From Halolamina rubra (lineage in GTDB: Archaea; Halobacteriota; Halobacteria; Halobacteriales; Haloferacaceae): a stretch of 64,000 nt of DNA. A model generated the notes under the pieces. That model saw only the letters and a program-made list of their open reading frames with translations, did not search any database and was not told the origin of the DNA. The position numbers and the translations under genes are program-made. The stretch covers positions 1 to 64,000 of the forward strand of contig NZ_BBJN01000005.1 of NCBI RefSeq assembly GCF_000739555.1. The letters run 5' to 3'. Position 1 is the stretch's first letter. Each line of letters starts with the position of its first letter. This document shows positions 36,002 to 44,030 of this stretch, piece after piece.

Positions 36002-36643
36002 ATGGCCGACCCCGCACGCGAAGCCGTCACCATCCCGGTCGACGGCGTGGAACTGGAGGGCGATCTCGCCGTCCCGGAGGGAGCGAACGGCCTAGTCGCC
36101 TTCGCACACGGCAGCGGCAGCAGCCGGAAGAGCCCGCGCAACACGTTCGTCGCCGACGTGCTCGGCGAGCACGGCCTGGGGACGCTCCTGTTCGACCTGC
36201 TCACGGAGGCCGAGGACCGCGAGTACGAGACCCGCTTCGACGTCGACCTCCTCACGGAGCGACTGCTCGCGGCGACTGACTGGCTCCGCGAGGACGAGCG
36301 AACCCGGGATCTGACTCTCGGCTACTTCGGCTCCAGCACCGGCGCGGCGGCCGCGCTCCGCGCCGCCGCGGATCGCGGCGACGGCGTCGGCGCCGTCGTC
36401 TCCCGCGGCGGGCGGGTCGATCTCGCGGCCGACCGGTTGGCCGACGTGACCGCACCCACGCTGTTCCTCGTCGGCGGCGCCGATACGCAGGTTCTCGAAC
36501 TCAACCGGGACGCCCTCGAGCAGCTCTCGTGCACGAAGGAGCTGACCGTGATCGAGGGCGCCGGCCACCTGTTCGAGGGCGAGGGCGAACTCGAAGCGGT
36601 CGCCGAGCACGCCGCCGAGTGGTTCGAGACGTATCTGTCCTGA
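36002..36643 (+). CDS. Alpha/beta hydrolase (dienelactone hydrolase-like)
   Basis: A 213-residue cytoplasmic hydrolase. It has AHGSGSSRKSPRN, a GSSTG nucleophile elbow (GYFGSSTGAAAAL), an acid in LVGGADTQVLELN, and GAGHLFEGEGEL with the catalytic His. These small hydrolases act on esters or lactones; the substrate is unknown. Start at the ATG 36002 (MADPAREAVTIPVDG). It is a single gene 152 bases after the transporter. Confidence 0.87.
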   Translation: MADPAREAVTIPVDGVELEGDLAVPEGANGLVAFAHGSGSSRKSPRNTFVADVLGEHGLGTLLFDLLTEAEDREYETRFDVDLLTERLLAATDWLREDERTRDLTLGYFGSSTGAAAALRAAADRGDGVGAVVSRGGRVDLAADRLADVTAPTLFLVGGADTQVLELNRDALEQLSCTKELTVIEGAGHLFEGEGELEAVAEHAAEWFETYLS

Positions 36644-36683
36644 AGACACGAGCCAGAGATACGGATTATTCCGTCCGGACAAG

Positions 36684-36690
36684 ATTTATT
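36684..36690 (+). promoter_or_regulatory. TATA box for the wHTH-TumE-like pair
   Basis: ATTTATT lies 25-31 bases before the ATG at 36715, in keeping with a leaderless message. Confidence 0.6.
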
Positions 36691-36714
36691 TCGTTCAGCC
36701 TCGAAACCCGGTGC

Positions 36715-37290
36715 ATGGAGGAACCACGCCCGGACCGCCGCGCCGACACCGAGGAGCGCGACGTGCCGCCAGCGTTCGACGCCCTCACCGACCCGTCGGA
36801 GCTCGTCCGCGGAGATCGAACCCGGGACGACTTCCTCGACGCTGTCCTCGGGCTCACGGAGCCGGCGACGGTGAGCGAGGTCGCCGACTTGGCCGGCCAC
36901 GGTGTCGACGCCGCCCGGGAGTACTTGGCGTGGTTCGAACGGATGGGGATCGTCACGCGGGTCACGGAGTCGCCGACGACGTACCGGCGGAACCAGTCCT
37001 ACCTGAACTGGCGGCGCGTCCAGCGACTCCGAGACGAGTACACGCCCGAGGAGCTGATCGAGTTCATCGATCGGGAGACCGACCGTATCGACGCGTACGT
37101 CGAGGGGTACGACGCCGACTCGCCCGACGAGGTCTCCCCGTCGACGGCGGCCAGCGGCGCCGACCGAACCGTCGAGTCGGTCTGGTCGGACCTCTCCGAG
37201 TGGCGCACCGCTCGGCGAAACGTGCGGTTGCTCGAACGGGCACTCGCTTCCGAGGAGAGCGGGGCGGCTGACAGAGAAGCTGCCGTATGA
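36715..37290 (+). CDS. Winged-helix DNA-binding protein, possible antitoxin/regulator
   Basis: A 191-residue acidic protein with a winged-helix region at about residues 45-105 (TVSEVADLAGHGVDAAREYLAWFERMGIV, then TTYRRNQSYLNWRRVQRL). A helical segment EELIEFIDRETDRIDAY and a C-terminal helix follow. Its stop overlaps the ATG of the next gene by four bases (ATGA). Such overlap with a TumE-like protein suggests a two-gene toxin-antitoxin-like unit in which this is the DNA-binding partner; this is inference. Confidence 0.8.
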   Translation: MEEPRPDRRADTEERDVPPAFDALTDPSELVRGDRTRDDFLDAVLGLTEPATVSEVADLAGHGVDAAREYLAWFERMGIVTRVTESPTTYRRNQSYLNWRRVQRLRDEYTPEELIEFIDRETDRIDAYVEGYDADSPDEVSPSTAASGADRTVESVWSDLSEWRTARRNVRLLERALASEESGAADREAAV

Positions 37291-37730
37291 CTGCCGGTGG
37301 CGATGGCCCGGATCCGTCGTCGGGCGCGCCGCTCGACGCCGATCGGCTCGGCGTGATCTACGACCGACTCAGTACCGACGAACGGTTCGCCGCGGTCGAG
37401 GAGCAGCCGGCGTACGCGCCGGAGCGTCTGGTCTGCCGCTACAGTTCCCGGTTCTACCCTGAGTCGGTTCGGGAGGCTCGCTTGGAGATCGTCTGGTACG
37501 ACAACGGGGACTTCACGCTTCACTACCACGAGGAGCACGAGGACGGCACGTTCGACCATCGGTGGGACAGACACCCGTCCGACCACAACGAACGCGATCA
37601 CGTTCATCCCGGACCGGACGCACCGACTCCGGCGGAGGACACGTCCCATCCAGCTGACTGGCGGGACGCCCTCGCCGACGTGCTCGCCGAGATCGAGGAC
37701 CGACAGCGGTCGTTCTGGGAACAGAAGTAG
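37287..37730 (+). CDS. TumE-like (DUF6516-type) small protein, possible toxin
   Basis: A 147-residue protein. The central part ARLEIVWYDNG, FTLHYHEEHEDG, RWDRHPSDHNERDHVHPG resembles the RWD..PHH....HHHH pattern of TumE/DUF6516 proteins, which are toxin-like partners of small HTH proteins. The His/Asp-rich cluster could be a nuclease or metal site. The match is by eye, so the assignment is tentative. It is translationally coupled to the winged-helix gene and convergent with yjbQ. Confidence 0.65.
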   Translation: MTAGGDGPDPSSGAPLDADRLGVIYDRLSTDERFAAVEEQPAYAPERLVCRYSSRFYPESVREARLEIVWYDNGDFTLHYHEEHEDGTFDHRWDRHPSDHNERDHVHPGPDAPTPAEDTSHPADWRDALADVLAEIEDRQRSFWEQK

Positions 37731-37757
37731 AGCCCGTACTCCGGTTCGAGCACGTCG

Positions 37758-38150
37758 CTACCTCGACGCCACCGCCACGTCCAGCGACCGCGTCCGCGGG
37801 CCGTCGCACTCGACGAACAGGATCGACTGCCACGTCCCGAGGTCGAGCGAGCCGTCGACGACCGGGACCGAGACGCTCTCGCCGAGGAGCATCGCCCGCA
37901 GGTGGGCGGCGGCGTTGTCGTCGAGCTCGTCGTGGGCGTACCCCTCGCCGCGCGGGGCGAGCGCGTCGAGCCAGCCGTCGAGATCCGACAGCAGCCGCGA
38001 TTCGTTCTCGTTGACGACGACGCCCGCCGTGGTGTGCGGCACGAACACGGTACAGACGCCGCGATCGACTCCGTCGGGGATCGCCGCCGCCACCTCTCCG
38101 GTCACGTCGACGACGTCGGTGCGCTCGGTCGTCTCGACCTGCAGGGACAT
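37758..38150 (-). CDS. YjbQ / UPF0047 family protein
   Basis: A 130-residue protein matching the whole family: CTVFVPHTTAGVVVNENE, HDELDDNAAAHLRAMLLGES, VPVVDGSLDLGTWQSILFVECDGPRTR. Family members show weak thiamine-phosphate synthase activity and bind a metal through the conserved His/Asp residues, but the true role is unclear. Length is normal. Cytoplasmic. Confidence 0.92.
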   Translation of the reverse strand: MSLQVETTERTDVVDVTGEVAAAIPDGVDRGVCTVFVPHTTAGVVVNENESRLLSDLDGWLDALAPRGEGYAHDELDDNAAAHLRAMLLGESVSVPVVDGSLDLGTWQSILFVECDGPRTRSLDVAVASR

Positions 38151-38196
38151 ACGGGTTAGTACGGCCGCCGTGGGGAAAGAGCCTGCTGCGGTCCAA

Positions 38197-38658
38197 TCAC
38201 GCGGACGACGTGGATCGACCCGTCATCGTCTCGATCTCGAGCTCGAAGATCGTGATATCGATCTCCTCGATCGACTCGTCGAACACGCGGATCGGGGTGA
38301 ACTCGTGGTTGATCGTCGCCGTATCGAACCGGTCGCGCTCCGCCTCGGGAACCTCGCTGAGCTGGCCGGTGACGACGACGCTCCAGGAGTCGAGCTCCCG
38401 CGGGTCGTCGGTCGCCTCGGCGCCGTAGAGCACGTAACAGGCCGTCCCGGTCGCCTCCAGGAACTCCCGTTTCTTGCTGCCCGCCGTCGTTCCGAGACGG
38501 AAGTAGAGCCGCCCGTCGTCGTAGAGATGCGCCAGCGGGATCGCGTACGCGTCGTTCTGGTTCGCGAGGGAGAGCACGCCGGACTCGGCCGTCCGCAGCC
38601 GTTTCTCGACGTCGGCGTCGGCCATCCCCTGCGTGTACGCGTACTCGACGTGTTCCAT
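38197..38658 (-). CDS. Pyridoxamine 5'-phosphate oxidase-like flavin-binding protein
   Basis: A 153-residue split-barrel protein. AESGVLSLANQNDAYAIPLAHLYDDGRLYFRLG and KKREFLEATGTACYVLYG follow the flavin/F420-binding PNPOx-like fold. Haloarchaeal members are annotated as nitroimidazole-resistance or general stress proteins, but the function is unproven. A CTTATC box lies about 28-36 bases upstream of the start. Single gene. Confidence 0.85.
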   Translation of the reverse strand: MEHVEYAYTQGMADADVEKRLRTAESGVLSLANQNDAYAIPLAHLYDDGRLYFRLGTTAGSKKREFLEATGTACYVLYGAEATDDPRELDSWSVVVTGQLSEVPEAERDRFDTATINHEFTPIRVFDESIEEIDITIFELEIETMTGRSTSSA

Positions 38659-38793
38659 ACTGTTCCTACGCCAACACGAGGGATAAGCGTATCCCGGCTC
38701 GGGGGCTGGCCCGCCACTGCTGGGAGCGAACTGCGAGGACGGGCCGCCGTGGCAGCGGGAAAGCTATTGGCCCGGGGGCGCTCACGGACGGTA

Positions 38794-39585
38794 ATGGACG
38801 TTCGCGTTCGCGGAACCGCGCAGGACGGCGGGGTGCCGCATCTCGGCTGCGGCTGCTCGCGCTGCGCTCGGGCCCGCGAGGACCCGACGGCCGTGCGCTA
38901 TCCGGCGGCGCTGCGCGTCGACGCCGGCGAGTCGCTGCTGGTCGACGCGTCGATGGACATCCGCCACCAGATCGTCGGCGGTGTCGACGGCGTCGTCCTC
39001 ACGCACGCCCATCTCGGCCACCTGCCCGGGCTGTTGCAGTTCGGCCGGGAGGTTCTCGACGCCGACCGGCTCCCCGTCTACTGCACGCCCGAACTCGCCG
39101 AGTTCGTCCGGACGAACCAGCCGTTCGCGGCGCTGGTGGCCGACGAGAACGTCTCGCTCCGGCCCGTGGACGCCGACGCGTCGATCGAGCTCCCCGAGGG
39201 CGAGATCCGCCCGTTCCGGGTCACCCACCGCGACGAGTTCGGTACCGGGACGCTCGGGCTCGAACTCCGCGGGCGACGGACGCTGGTGTACGTCCCCGAC
39301 ATCGACGCGTGGGACGACCGAACGGTCGCGCGGATCGACGCCGCCGACGTGGCCGTCCTCGACGGCACGTTCTGGGCGACCGACGAGATCCCCCGCCAAG
39401 CCGACGTGCCCCACCCGCCGGTTCGGGCGGCGCTGGATCGGCTCCCCCTCGCCGGGACGGACGTGTACTTCACCCACCTCAACCACACGAACCCATTACT
39501 CGACGACGGGTCGGCCGCGTACGCGACCCTGGCCGACGCCGGTGCGGGCGTCGTCGACCCCGGGCAGCGGTTCGACCTCGGGTAG
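38794..39585 (+). CDS. MBL-fold metallo-hydrolase (PqqB-like)
   Basis: A 263-residue metallo-beta-lactamase-fold protein. The N-terminus has GTAQDGGVPHLGCGCSRCARAR, as in PqqB-like proteins. The metal motif is THAHLGHLPGL, with Gly where most family members have Asp (HxHxDH), followed by VTHRDEF, VPDIDAW and FTHLNHTNP. ATG 38794 is chosen because it begins the first strand and a GCTATTGG box lies about 25-30 bases upstream. No other PQQ genes are present, so a PQQ role is not implied. Confidence 0.85.
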   Translation: MDVRVRGTAQDGGVPHLGCGCSRCARAREDPTAVRYPAALRVDAGESLLVDASMDIRHQIVGGVDGVVLTHAHLGHLPGLLQFGREVLDADRLPVYCTPELAEFVRTNQPFAALVADENVSLRPVDADASIELPEGEIRPFRVTHRDEFGTGTLGLELRGRRTLVYVPDIDAWDDRTVARIDAADVAVLDGTFWATDEIPRQADVPHPPVRAALDRLPLAGTDVYFTHLNHTNPLLDDGSAAYATLADAGAGVVDPGQRFDLG

Positions 39586-39697
39586 TTCGGGGACTCGGTC
39601 GCTGGGGCCGGCGATAGGTGGCGTCGTCGACGTTCGAACGGCAGGTTCGCCGGAGTACGCTCCGACTACCAATCTCCGCGGAGCCCCATCCACCACC

Positions 39698-40911
39698 ATG
39701 GACATCGCATCGATCGTCACCGAGGACTACGTCTCCTTCTCGCCGGACACCACCGTCTCGAAGCTCGTCGGCGCCTTCGACGACCCGTCGGTGAAGGGCG
39801 TCGTCGTCGACGGCGACGAGTTCGAGGGCGTCGTCACCCGGAAACAGCTCGCAACCTCCCACCACCCGCCCGACGAGAAGATCGGGTCGCTGGTCTGGCA
39901 CGTCCCGCGGCTCGCGCCCGACGAGGACGTGCGGAAGGTGGCCCAGCTGATGATCGACAGCGACGCGCCGCTCCTCCCGGTGTTCCGGGGGAGCGACCTG
40001 GCCGGCGTCGTCACGGTCGACGGCCTGCTCGAGGCGGTCCAGCCGTACCTCGACGCCGCGACCGTCGCCGAGGCCCACACCAGCGATCTCGTCACGCTCG
40101 ACCCGGAATCGACGTTCGGCGAGGCGCTGCACGTCCTGCGGGAGCACCGCATCAGCCACCTCCCGGTCGTCGAGGACGGGTCAGCGGTCGCATCCTCAGC
40201 CTCCACGACGTGATCGACGTGACGGTCCGCCCGGAGCGCGGGAGCCAGGGCGGCCACCCGAGCGGCACCGACGCCTTCGGCGGCGACATGTCCGCCGGGA
40301 GCGGGCGGTCCCACGGCGGTTTCGGCGCCCGCGAGGGTGAACTGGCCCGGATGCTCGACCTGCCGGTCCGGGACGTGATGACCTCGCCGGTGCGGACGAT
40401 CGAGCCCGACGAGACGCTCGAGACGGCGGTCTCGGAGATGTTCGAGGTCGGCGCCTCCTCGCTCGTCGTCACCGAGGACGGCGACCCGTTCGGGATCGTC
40501 ACCAAGACCGACGTGCTCGACTCGCTCACCTGGGAGGCCGGCGGGAGCCGGTCCGTCCAGTTGTACGGCGCCGACCTGATCGACGACGTCCAGTACGACG
40601 ACATCGTCGCCATGGTCGACCGGTTCGACGACCGCGACGGCGGGATGCGGGTGCTCGACGCCCGGATCCACTTCCACAAACACGACGAGAAGTTCCGCGG
40701 GACGCCGCTGCTGCTGGCTCGGGTCCGCCTGCACACCGACCGCGGGCTGTACATCGCCTCCGGCGAGGGGTACGGCGCGAGACACGCGCTCAACGAGGCC
40801 CGGGACGTGCTCGAACGCCGGATCCGCGACCGGAAGACGTACGGCCGGAGCAAGAAACACCCGGACGAGGAGTACTGGGAGAAACGCTTCGGCTCGCTGC
40901 TCGAGGAGTGA
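39698..40911 (+). CDS. CBS-domain protein fused to a ribosome-hibernation (S30AE/HPF-like) domain, frameshifted
   Basis: Four CBS motifs precede a C-terminal domain of about 110 residues (VARIHFHKHDEKFRGTPLLL-type strand, LHTDRGLYIASGEGYGARHALNEARDVLERRI) that resembles the S30AE/HPF fold. At 40190 one base is missing: HLPVVEDGSAV runs into a false stop at 40213, while the next frame continues as ILSLHDVIDVTVRPERG. Restoring the base gives about 404 residues. CBS domains bind adenine nucleotides, so the joined protein could link energy state to ribosome dormancy; this is inference. ATG 39698 follows CACCACC. Confidence 0.8.
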
Positions 40912-40953
40912 TCGGCCGCTCCGCGCGACCCGCGGTAGCCGTTCGTGAGCCGG

Positions 40954-41223
40954 CTACTCGTTCAGTTTCTCGACGATCCGCTTCGCCGCCGACCGGGCGT
41001 CGGACTTCCCGACGGACTCGGGGATCAGCACCGACTGGACGTCCCAGTCGTGGCTCCCCTTCCGGTGACCCGTCCGGACTTTGCTCCCCGTCTCGATCTC
41101 CTCGGCGACCTCGGCCGCCCAGTCTGGGGTGCGGATCTCGCTGAACTCGTCCGGGTCGCGGAACCGGACGTGGTAGTACTCGTCCTCCAGTTCGACCGTC
41201 TTCGGCTCCGGGATCTGCGCCAT
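40954..41223 (-). CDS. Small acidic protein of unknown function
   Basis: An 89-residue soluble protein. It contains VELEDEYYHVRFRDPDEFSEIRTPDW and a basic stretch KVRTGHRKGSHDWDVQSVLIP, then a C-terminal helix. The balance of strands and helix and the good haloarchaeal codon use support a real gene. I do not recognise a family. It is convergent with the CBS protein gene, 42 bases apart. Confidence 0.75.
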   Translation of the reverse strand: MAQIPEPKTVELEDEYYHVRFRDPDEFSEIRTPDWAAEVAEEIETGSKVRTGHRKGSHDWDVQSVLIPESVGKSDARSAAKRIVEKLNE

Positions 41224-41385
41224 ACCGGTGCTTGCCCCTCGAGCGACATTGTTACCCGGCGGCCGTTGGCTCCAGATCGCCGGTCACTAGGGGGCGAACC
41301 GTCGGTCGCCGATCGGCGGGATGTTCGGGAGAGGTGCCGACGAGCGCGACCCGACGCCCGGTCGATTCCCGCCGGCCAGCCCTGG

Positions 41386-42015
41386 CTATCCGCTCGCCTT
41401 GATGCCGACGAACGATCCGTCGCCGTACCCCGACTCGATCGGTTCGGGATCGTCGGTCTCCCCCGGCCAGTCGTAGATCGTCTGGACGAACTCGAACTCG
41501 GTGAACCCCGCCGCCTCGAGCGCGTCGACGAGCTCCTCGGTCGAGACGAACGTCGCGTCCCGGTAGAACGGGCTCTCGTCCTGATGCTCCTGATACAGCT
41601 CCCCGACCGGGCTCTCCTTGTCGATGTAGCCGATCACGAGGCTCCCGTCGGGGCGGAGCACCCGGCGCGCCTCGGCGAGCGTCCGCGGGATGTCGTCGAC
41701 GAAGCAGATCGTCGTCACGAGCAGCGCCGTGTCGAACGCGCCGTCCCGGAACGGGAGCGACTCGGCGACGCCCCGCACGGCGTCGACGCCGCGCTCGCGG
41801 GCCCGATCGAGCATCCGGCGCGAGGGGTCGACGCCGACGCCGATCCCGAGCGGCGCCGCGAACCGCCCGCTCCCGACGCCGATCTCCACCCCGTCGCCCG
41901 CCGACGGCACGAGGCGGCGGAGCGCCGCCAGTTCCGCGTCGTACGCCGCCTCGTTCTCCTCGAACCACGCCTCGTACTCGGCGGTGTGTGCCTCGAACGG
42001 CGCTGTGTTGGGCAT
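41386..42015 (-). CDS. Class I SAM-dependent methyltransferase
   Basis: A 209-residue methyltransferase. Motif I is VEIGVGSGRFA, motif II GVDPSRRML, then GVAESLPFRDGAFDTALLVTTICFVDD and VLRPDGSLVIGYID. This is the UbiE/Methyltransf_11 layout. The target is unknown. The ATG at 42015 (MPNTAPFEAH) is preferred over 42078 because upstream residues lack family similarity. Confidence 0.87.
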   Translation of the reverse strand: MPNTAPFEAHTAEYEAWFEENEAAYDAELAALRRLVPSAGDGVEIGVGSGRFAAPLGIGVGVDPSRRMLDRARERGVDAVRGVAESLPFRDGAFDTALLVTTICFVDDIPRTLAEARRVLRPDGSLVIGYIDKESPVGELYQEHQDESPFYRDATFVSTEELVDALEAAGFTEFEFVQTIYDWPGETDDPEPIESGYGDGSFVGIKASG

Positions 42016-42163
42016 AGCCGGATCTACGATCCCCAGCGACACGAACCTTCGGTCGGCGTCGCCGTCGACGCCGCGCAACGGGCGAGTAGGACGGGCTTAC
42101 CCCCACGCGAGGCCGTGAATCGTGTCCATACTCTTCCGGGCGCCGACCGAACGGGGAAGCGCT

Positions 42164-42586
42164 ATGCCTGTCGCAGATATCGCACGCACGGACGTGATGA
42201 CCGCGAGCCGCGACCAGTCGGCCGGGAACCTCGCGACGGTGATGAAGACGGAGAACGTGGGGAGCGTGATCATCGAGACCGACGACGAGCCGGTCGGGAT
42301 CGTCACCGACCGCGACCTCGTGCTCGAGGTGCTCGAGCCCCGTGCGGACCCCACGACCATGACCGCCGAGGAGATCATGACCGAGACGCCGGTGACGGTC
42401 GACGGCGATCGGGGCGTGTTCGACGCGATCCGCACGCTCCACGAGAGCTCGGTGCGACGGCTGCCGGTCGTCGACGACGACGGAGCAGTCGCGGGGATCG
42501 TCACGCTCGACGACCTCGTGGTGATGCTCTCGGACGAACTCGACAGCCTGGGCGACATCATCGAGGCCGAGTCGCCGCCGTACTGA
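42164..42586 (+). CDS. Two-CBS-domain protein
   Basis: A 140-residue protein consisting of one Bateman pair: ARTDVMTASRDQSAGNLATVMKTENVGSVII...GIVTDRDLV and ETPVTVDGDRGVFDAIRTLHESSVRRLPVV...GIVTLDDLV. Such proteins sense adenine nucleotides or other ligands. ATG 42164 starts the first CBS strand; an upstream GTG at 42122 is possible but less likely. A short GTAGCT-type repeat follows the gene. Confidence 0.9.
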   Translation: MPVADIARTDVMTASRDQSAGNLATVMKTENVGSVIIETDDEPVGIVTDRDLVLEVLEPRADPTTMTAEEIMTETPVTVDGDRGVFDAIRTLHESSVRRLPVVDDDGAVAGIVTLDDLVVMLSDELDSLGDIIEAESPPY

Positions 42587-42607
42587 GGCCGCCGAGGGTC
42601 AGCCAGC

Positions 42608-42660
42608 CCAGCTACCACATCTACCTCAGTTGCCTTAGCTACCTTAGCTGAGGTAGCTTG
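42608..42660. repeat. Short GTAGCT-type repeat array, second locus
   Basis: On the minus strand it reads CAAGCTACCTCAGCTAAGG and TAGCTAAGGCAACTGAGG in succession, the same 9-base period and wording as the array at 29494-29880 but in opposite orientation, 12.8 kb away. It includes the inverted repeat AGCTACCT/AGGTAGCT. Confidence 0.75.
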
Positions 42661-42799
42661 CACAGCCGGGAACCGTTCAGAGCGAGTGAGTCCCAGCGAC
42701 GGAGCAACCGAGGCGACGTGTTGGGCTGATAACCACCTGCGGTCATCAAGCCCACCGGCTATCCCGCTCGTCGTCGTCAAACTTCCCGGAGGCCGACGA

Positions 42800-43246
42800 A
42801 TGAGCACACGTAGCAACCCCTTCGAGGAGGTCGAACAGTTCTTCGAGCGCATGGCCCGGCAGTTCGACGAGTCGTCGCGAACGTGGGCGGCCGACGGCCC
42901 GTTCGGCCGCTTCGGCGGCGAGTTCACGGAGATGGCCACGGACGTGGTCGAACACGACGACGAGTTCGTCGTGAGCGTCGACCTGCCGGGGTACGAGAAG
43001 CGCGACGTCGACGTGCGGGTCGCCGACCACACGCTCCACGTCGAGGCCGAGCACGAGGAGTCCACCGAGTCTGAGGACGGGGAGTACCTGCGCCAGGAAC
43101 GACGGCACGAGTCGCTCCGGCGGTCGATCCGCCTCCCGGAGGAGGTGGAGAAGGAGGGCGTGAACGCACGGATGACCAACGGCGTCCTGACGATCACGAT
43201 CCCGAAAGCGGAGGTGCGGGAGGCGCGGACGATCGAGGTCCAGTGA
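42800..43246 (+). CDS. hsp20: Hsp20 / small heat-shock protein
   Basis: A 148-residue chaperone with the alpha-crystallin domain at about residues 45-145: EHDDEFVVSVDLPGYEKRDVDVRVADHTLHVEAEHEES, RSIRLPEEVEKEGVNARMTNGVLTITIPK. A short N-terminal arm (FEEVEQFFERMARQFD) precedes it. The family holds unfolding proteins in oligomers. ATG 42800 (MSTRSNPFEE) is the standard start; upstream frame is not conserved. A phosphoribosyltransferase follows. Confidence 0.93.
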   Translation: MSTRSNPFEEVEQFFERMARQFDESSRTWAADGPFGRFGGEFTEMATDVVEHDDEFVVSVDLPGYEKRDVDVRVADHTLHVEAEHEESTESEDGEYLRQERRHESLRRSIRLPEEVEKEGVNARMTNGVLTITIPKAEVREARTIEVQ

Positions 43247-43287
43247 GTCGGCGACCAGGGTCGAGCCCGCTGCGAGCTGGTTGTGCC

Positions 43288-43923
43288 ATGTTCCGCGACA
43301 GAACCGACGCCGGCCGGCAGTTGGCCGCCCGCCTCCGGGAGCACGACGTGGCGGCGGACGTCGTGCTCGCGATCCCCCGCGGCGGGCTCCCGGTCGGCCG
43401 CGCGGTCGCCGACAGCCTCGGCGTGCCACTGGACGTGGTCGCCGCGCGAAAGCTCGGCGCGCCGGGCAACCCGGAGCTGGCGATCGGCGCGGTCGCAAGC
43501 GACGGGACGGTGTGGCTGAACGAGTCGCTGATCGACGACCTCGGCGTCGGCGAGGCGTACGTCGACGAGCAGGTCGAGCGCGAACGCGCCGCCGCGGCGG
43601 CGAAAGTCGAACGCTACCGCGGCGAGCGGCCGGCGCTCGATCTGACGGGGAAACGCGTGGTCGTCGTCGACGACGGCGTCGCCACGGGGGCGACGACGAC
43701 CGCCTGTCTGCGGCAGGTCCGGAACGCCGGCGCCGAGTCCGTGGTGCTCGCCGTCCCGGTCGCCCCGCCGGATACGGTCGAGCGACTCCGGGGCGAGGCC
43801 GACGCGGTGATCGCCGTCGAGGTCCCCTCACGGTTCTACGCGGTCGGCCAGTTCTACGACTCCTTCGAGCAGGTCGCTGACGAACGAGCGATGACGTATC
43901 TCGCCGGTGATCGCGAGGAGTGA
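43288..43923 (+). CDS. Phosphoribosyltransferase-family protein
   Basis: A 211-residue type I phosphoribosyltransferase-like protein. The PRPP loop is VVVVDDGVATGATTTA, and AIPRGGLPVG and ARKLGAPGNPELAIGAV are typical of the stand-alone family often found near stress genes. ATG 43288 (MFRDRTDAGRQ) begins the conserved N-terminus; a GTG at 43243 overlapping the Hsp20 stop is an alternative. The substrate is unknown. Confidence 0.9.
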   Translation: MFRDRTDAGRQLAARLREHDVAADVVLAIPRGGLPVGRAVADSLGVPLDVVAARKLGAPGNPELAIGAVASDGTVWLNESLIDDLGVGEAYVDEQVERERAAAAAKVERYRGERPALDLTGKRVVVVDDGVATGATTTACLRQVRNAGAESVVLAVPVAPPDTVERLRGEADAVIAVEVPSRFYAVGQFYDSFEQVADERAMTYLAGDREE

Positions 43924-44030
43924 CCCCGCGAGTGTTTGCTAATTATGTCTCTGTCAGTTATTAAGAAACCGCAACTCACCCCCGTCCTTTAGCAGCGGGG
44001 TTATTAACTGCGGGCCGACTACCGCCGGGT

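Noticed and set aside
38794-39585. A PQQ biosynthesis role for the MBL-fold gene
   Set aside because: No other PQQ genes nearby and the family is broad.
40210-40911. Separate gene starting at GTG 40210
   Set aside because: It begins in the middle of a CBS domain; it is the continuation of the 39698 gene after a single-base break.
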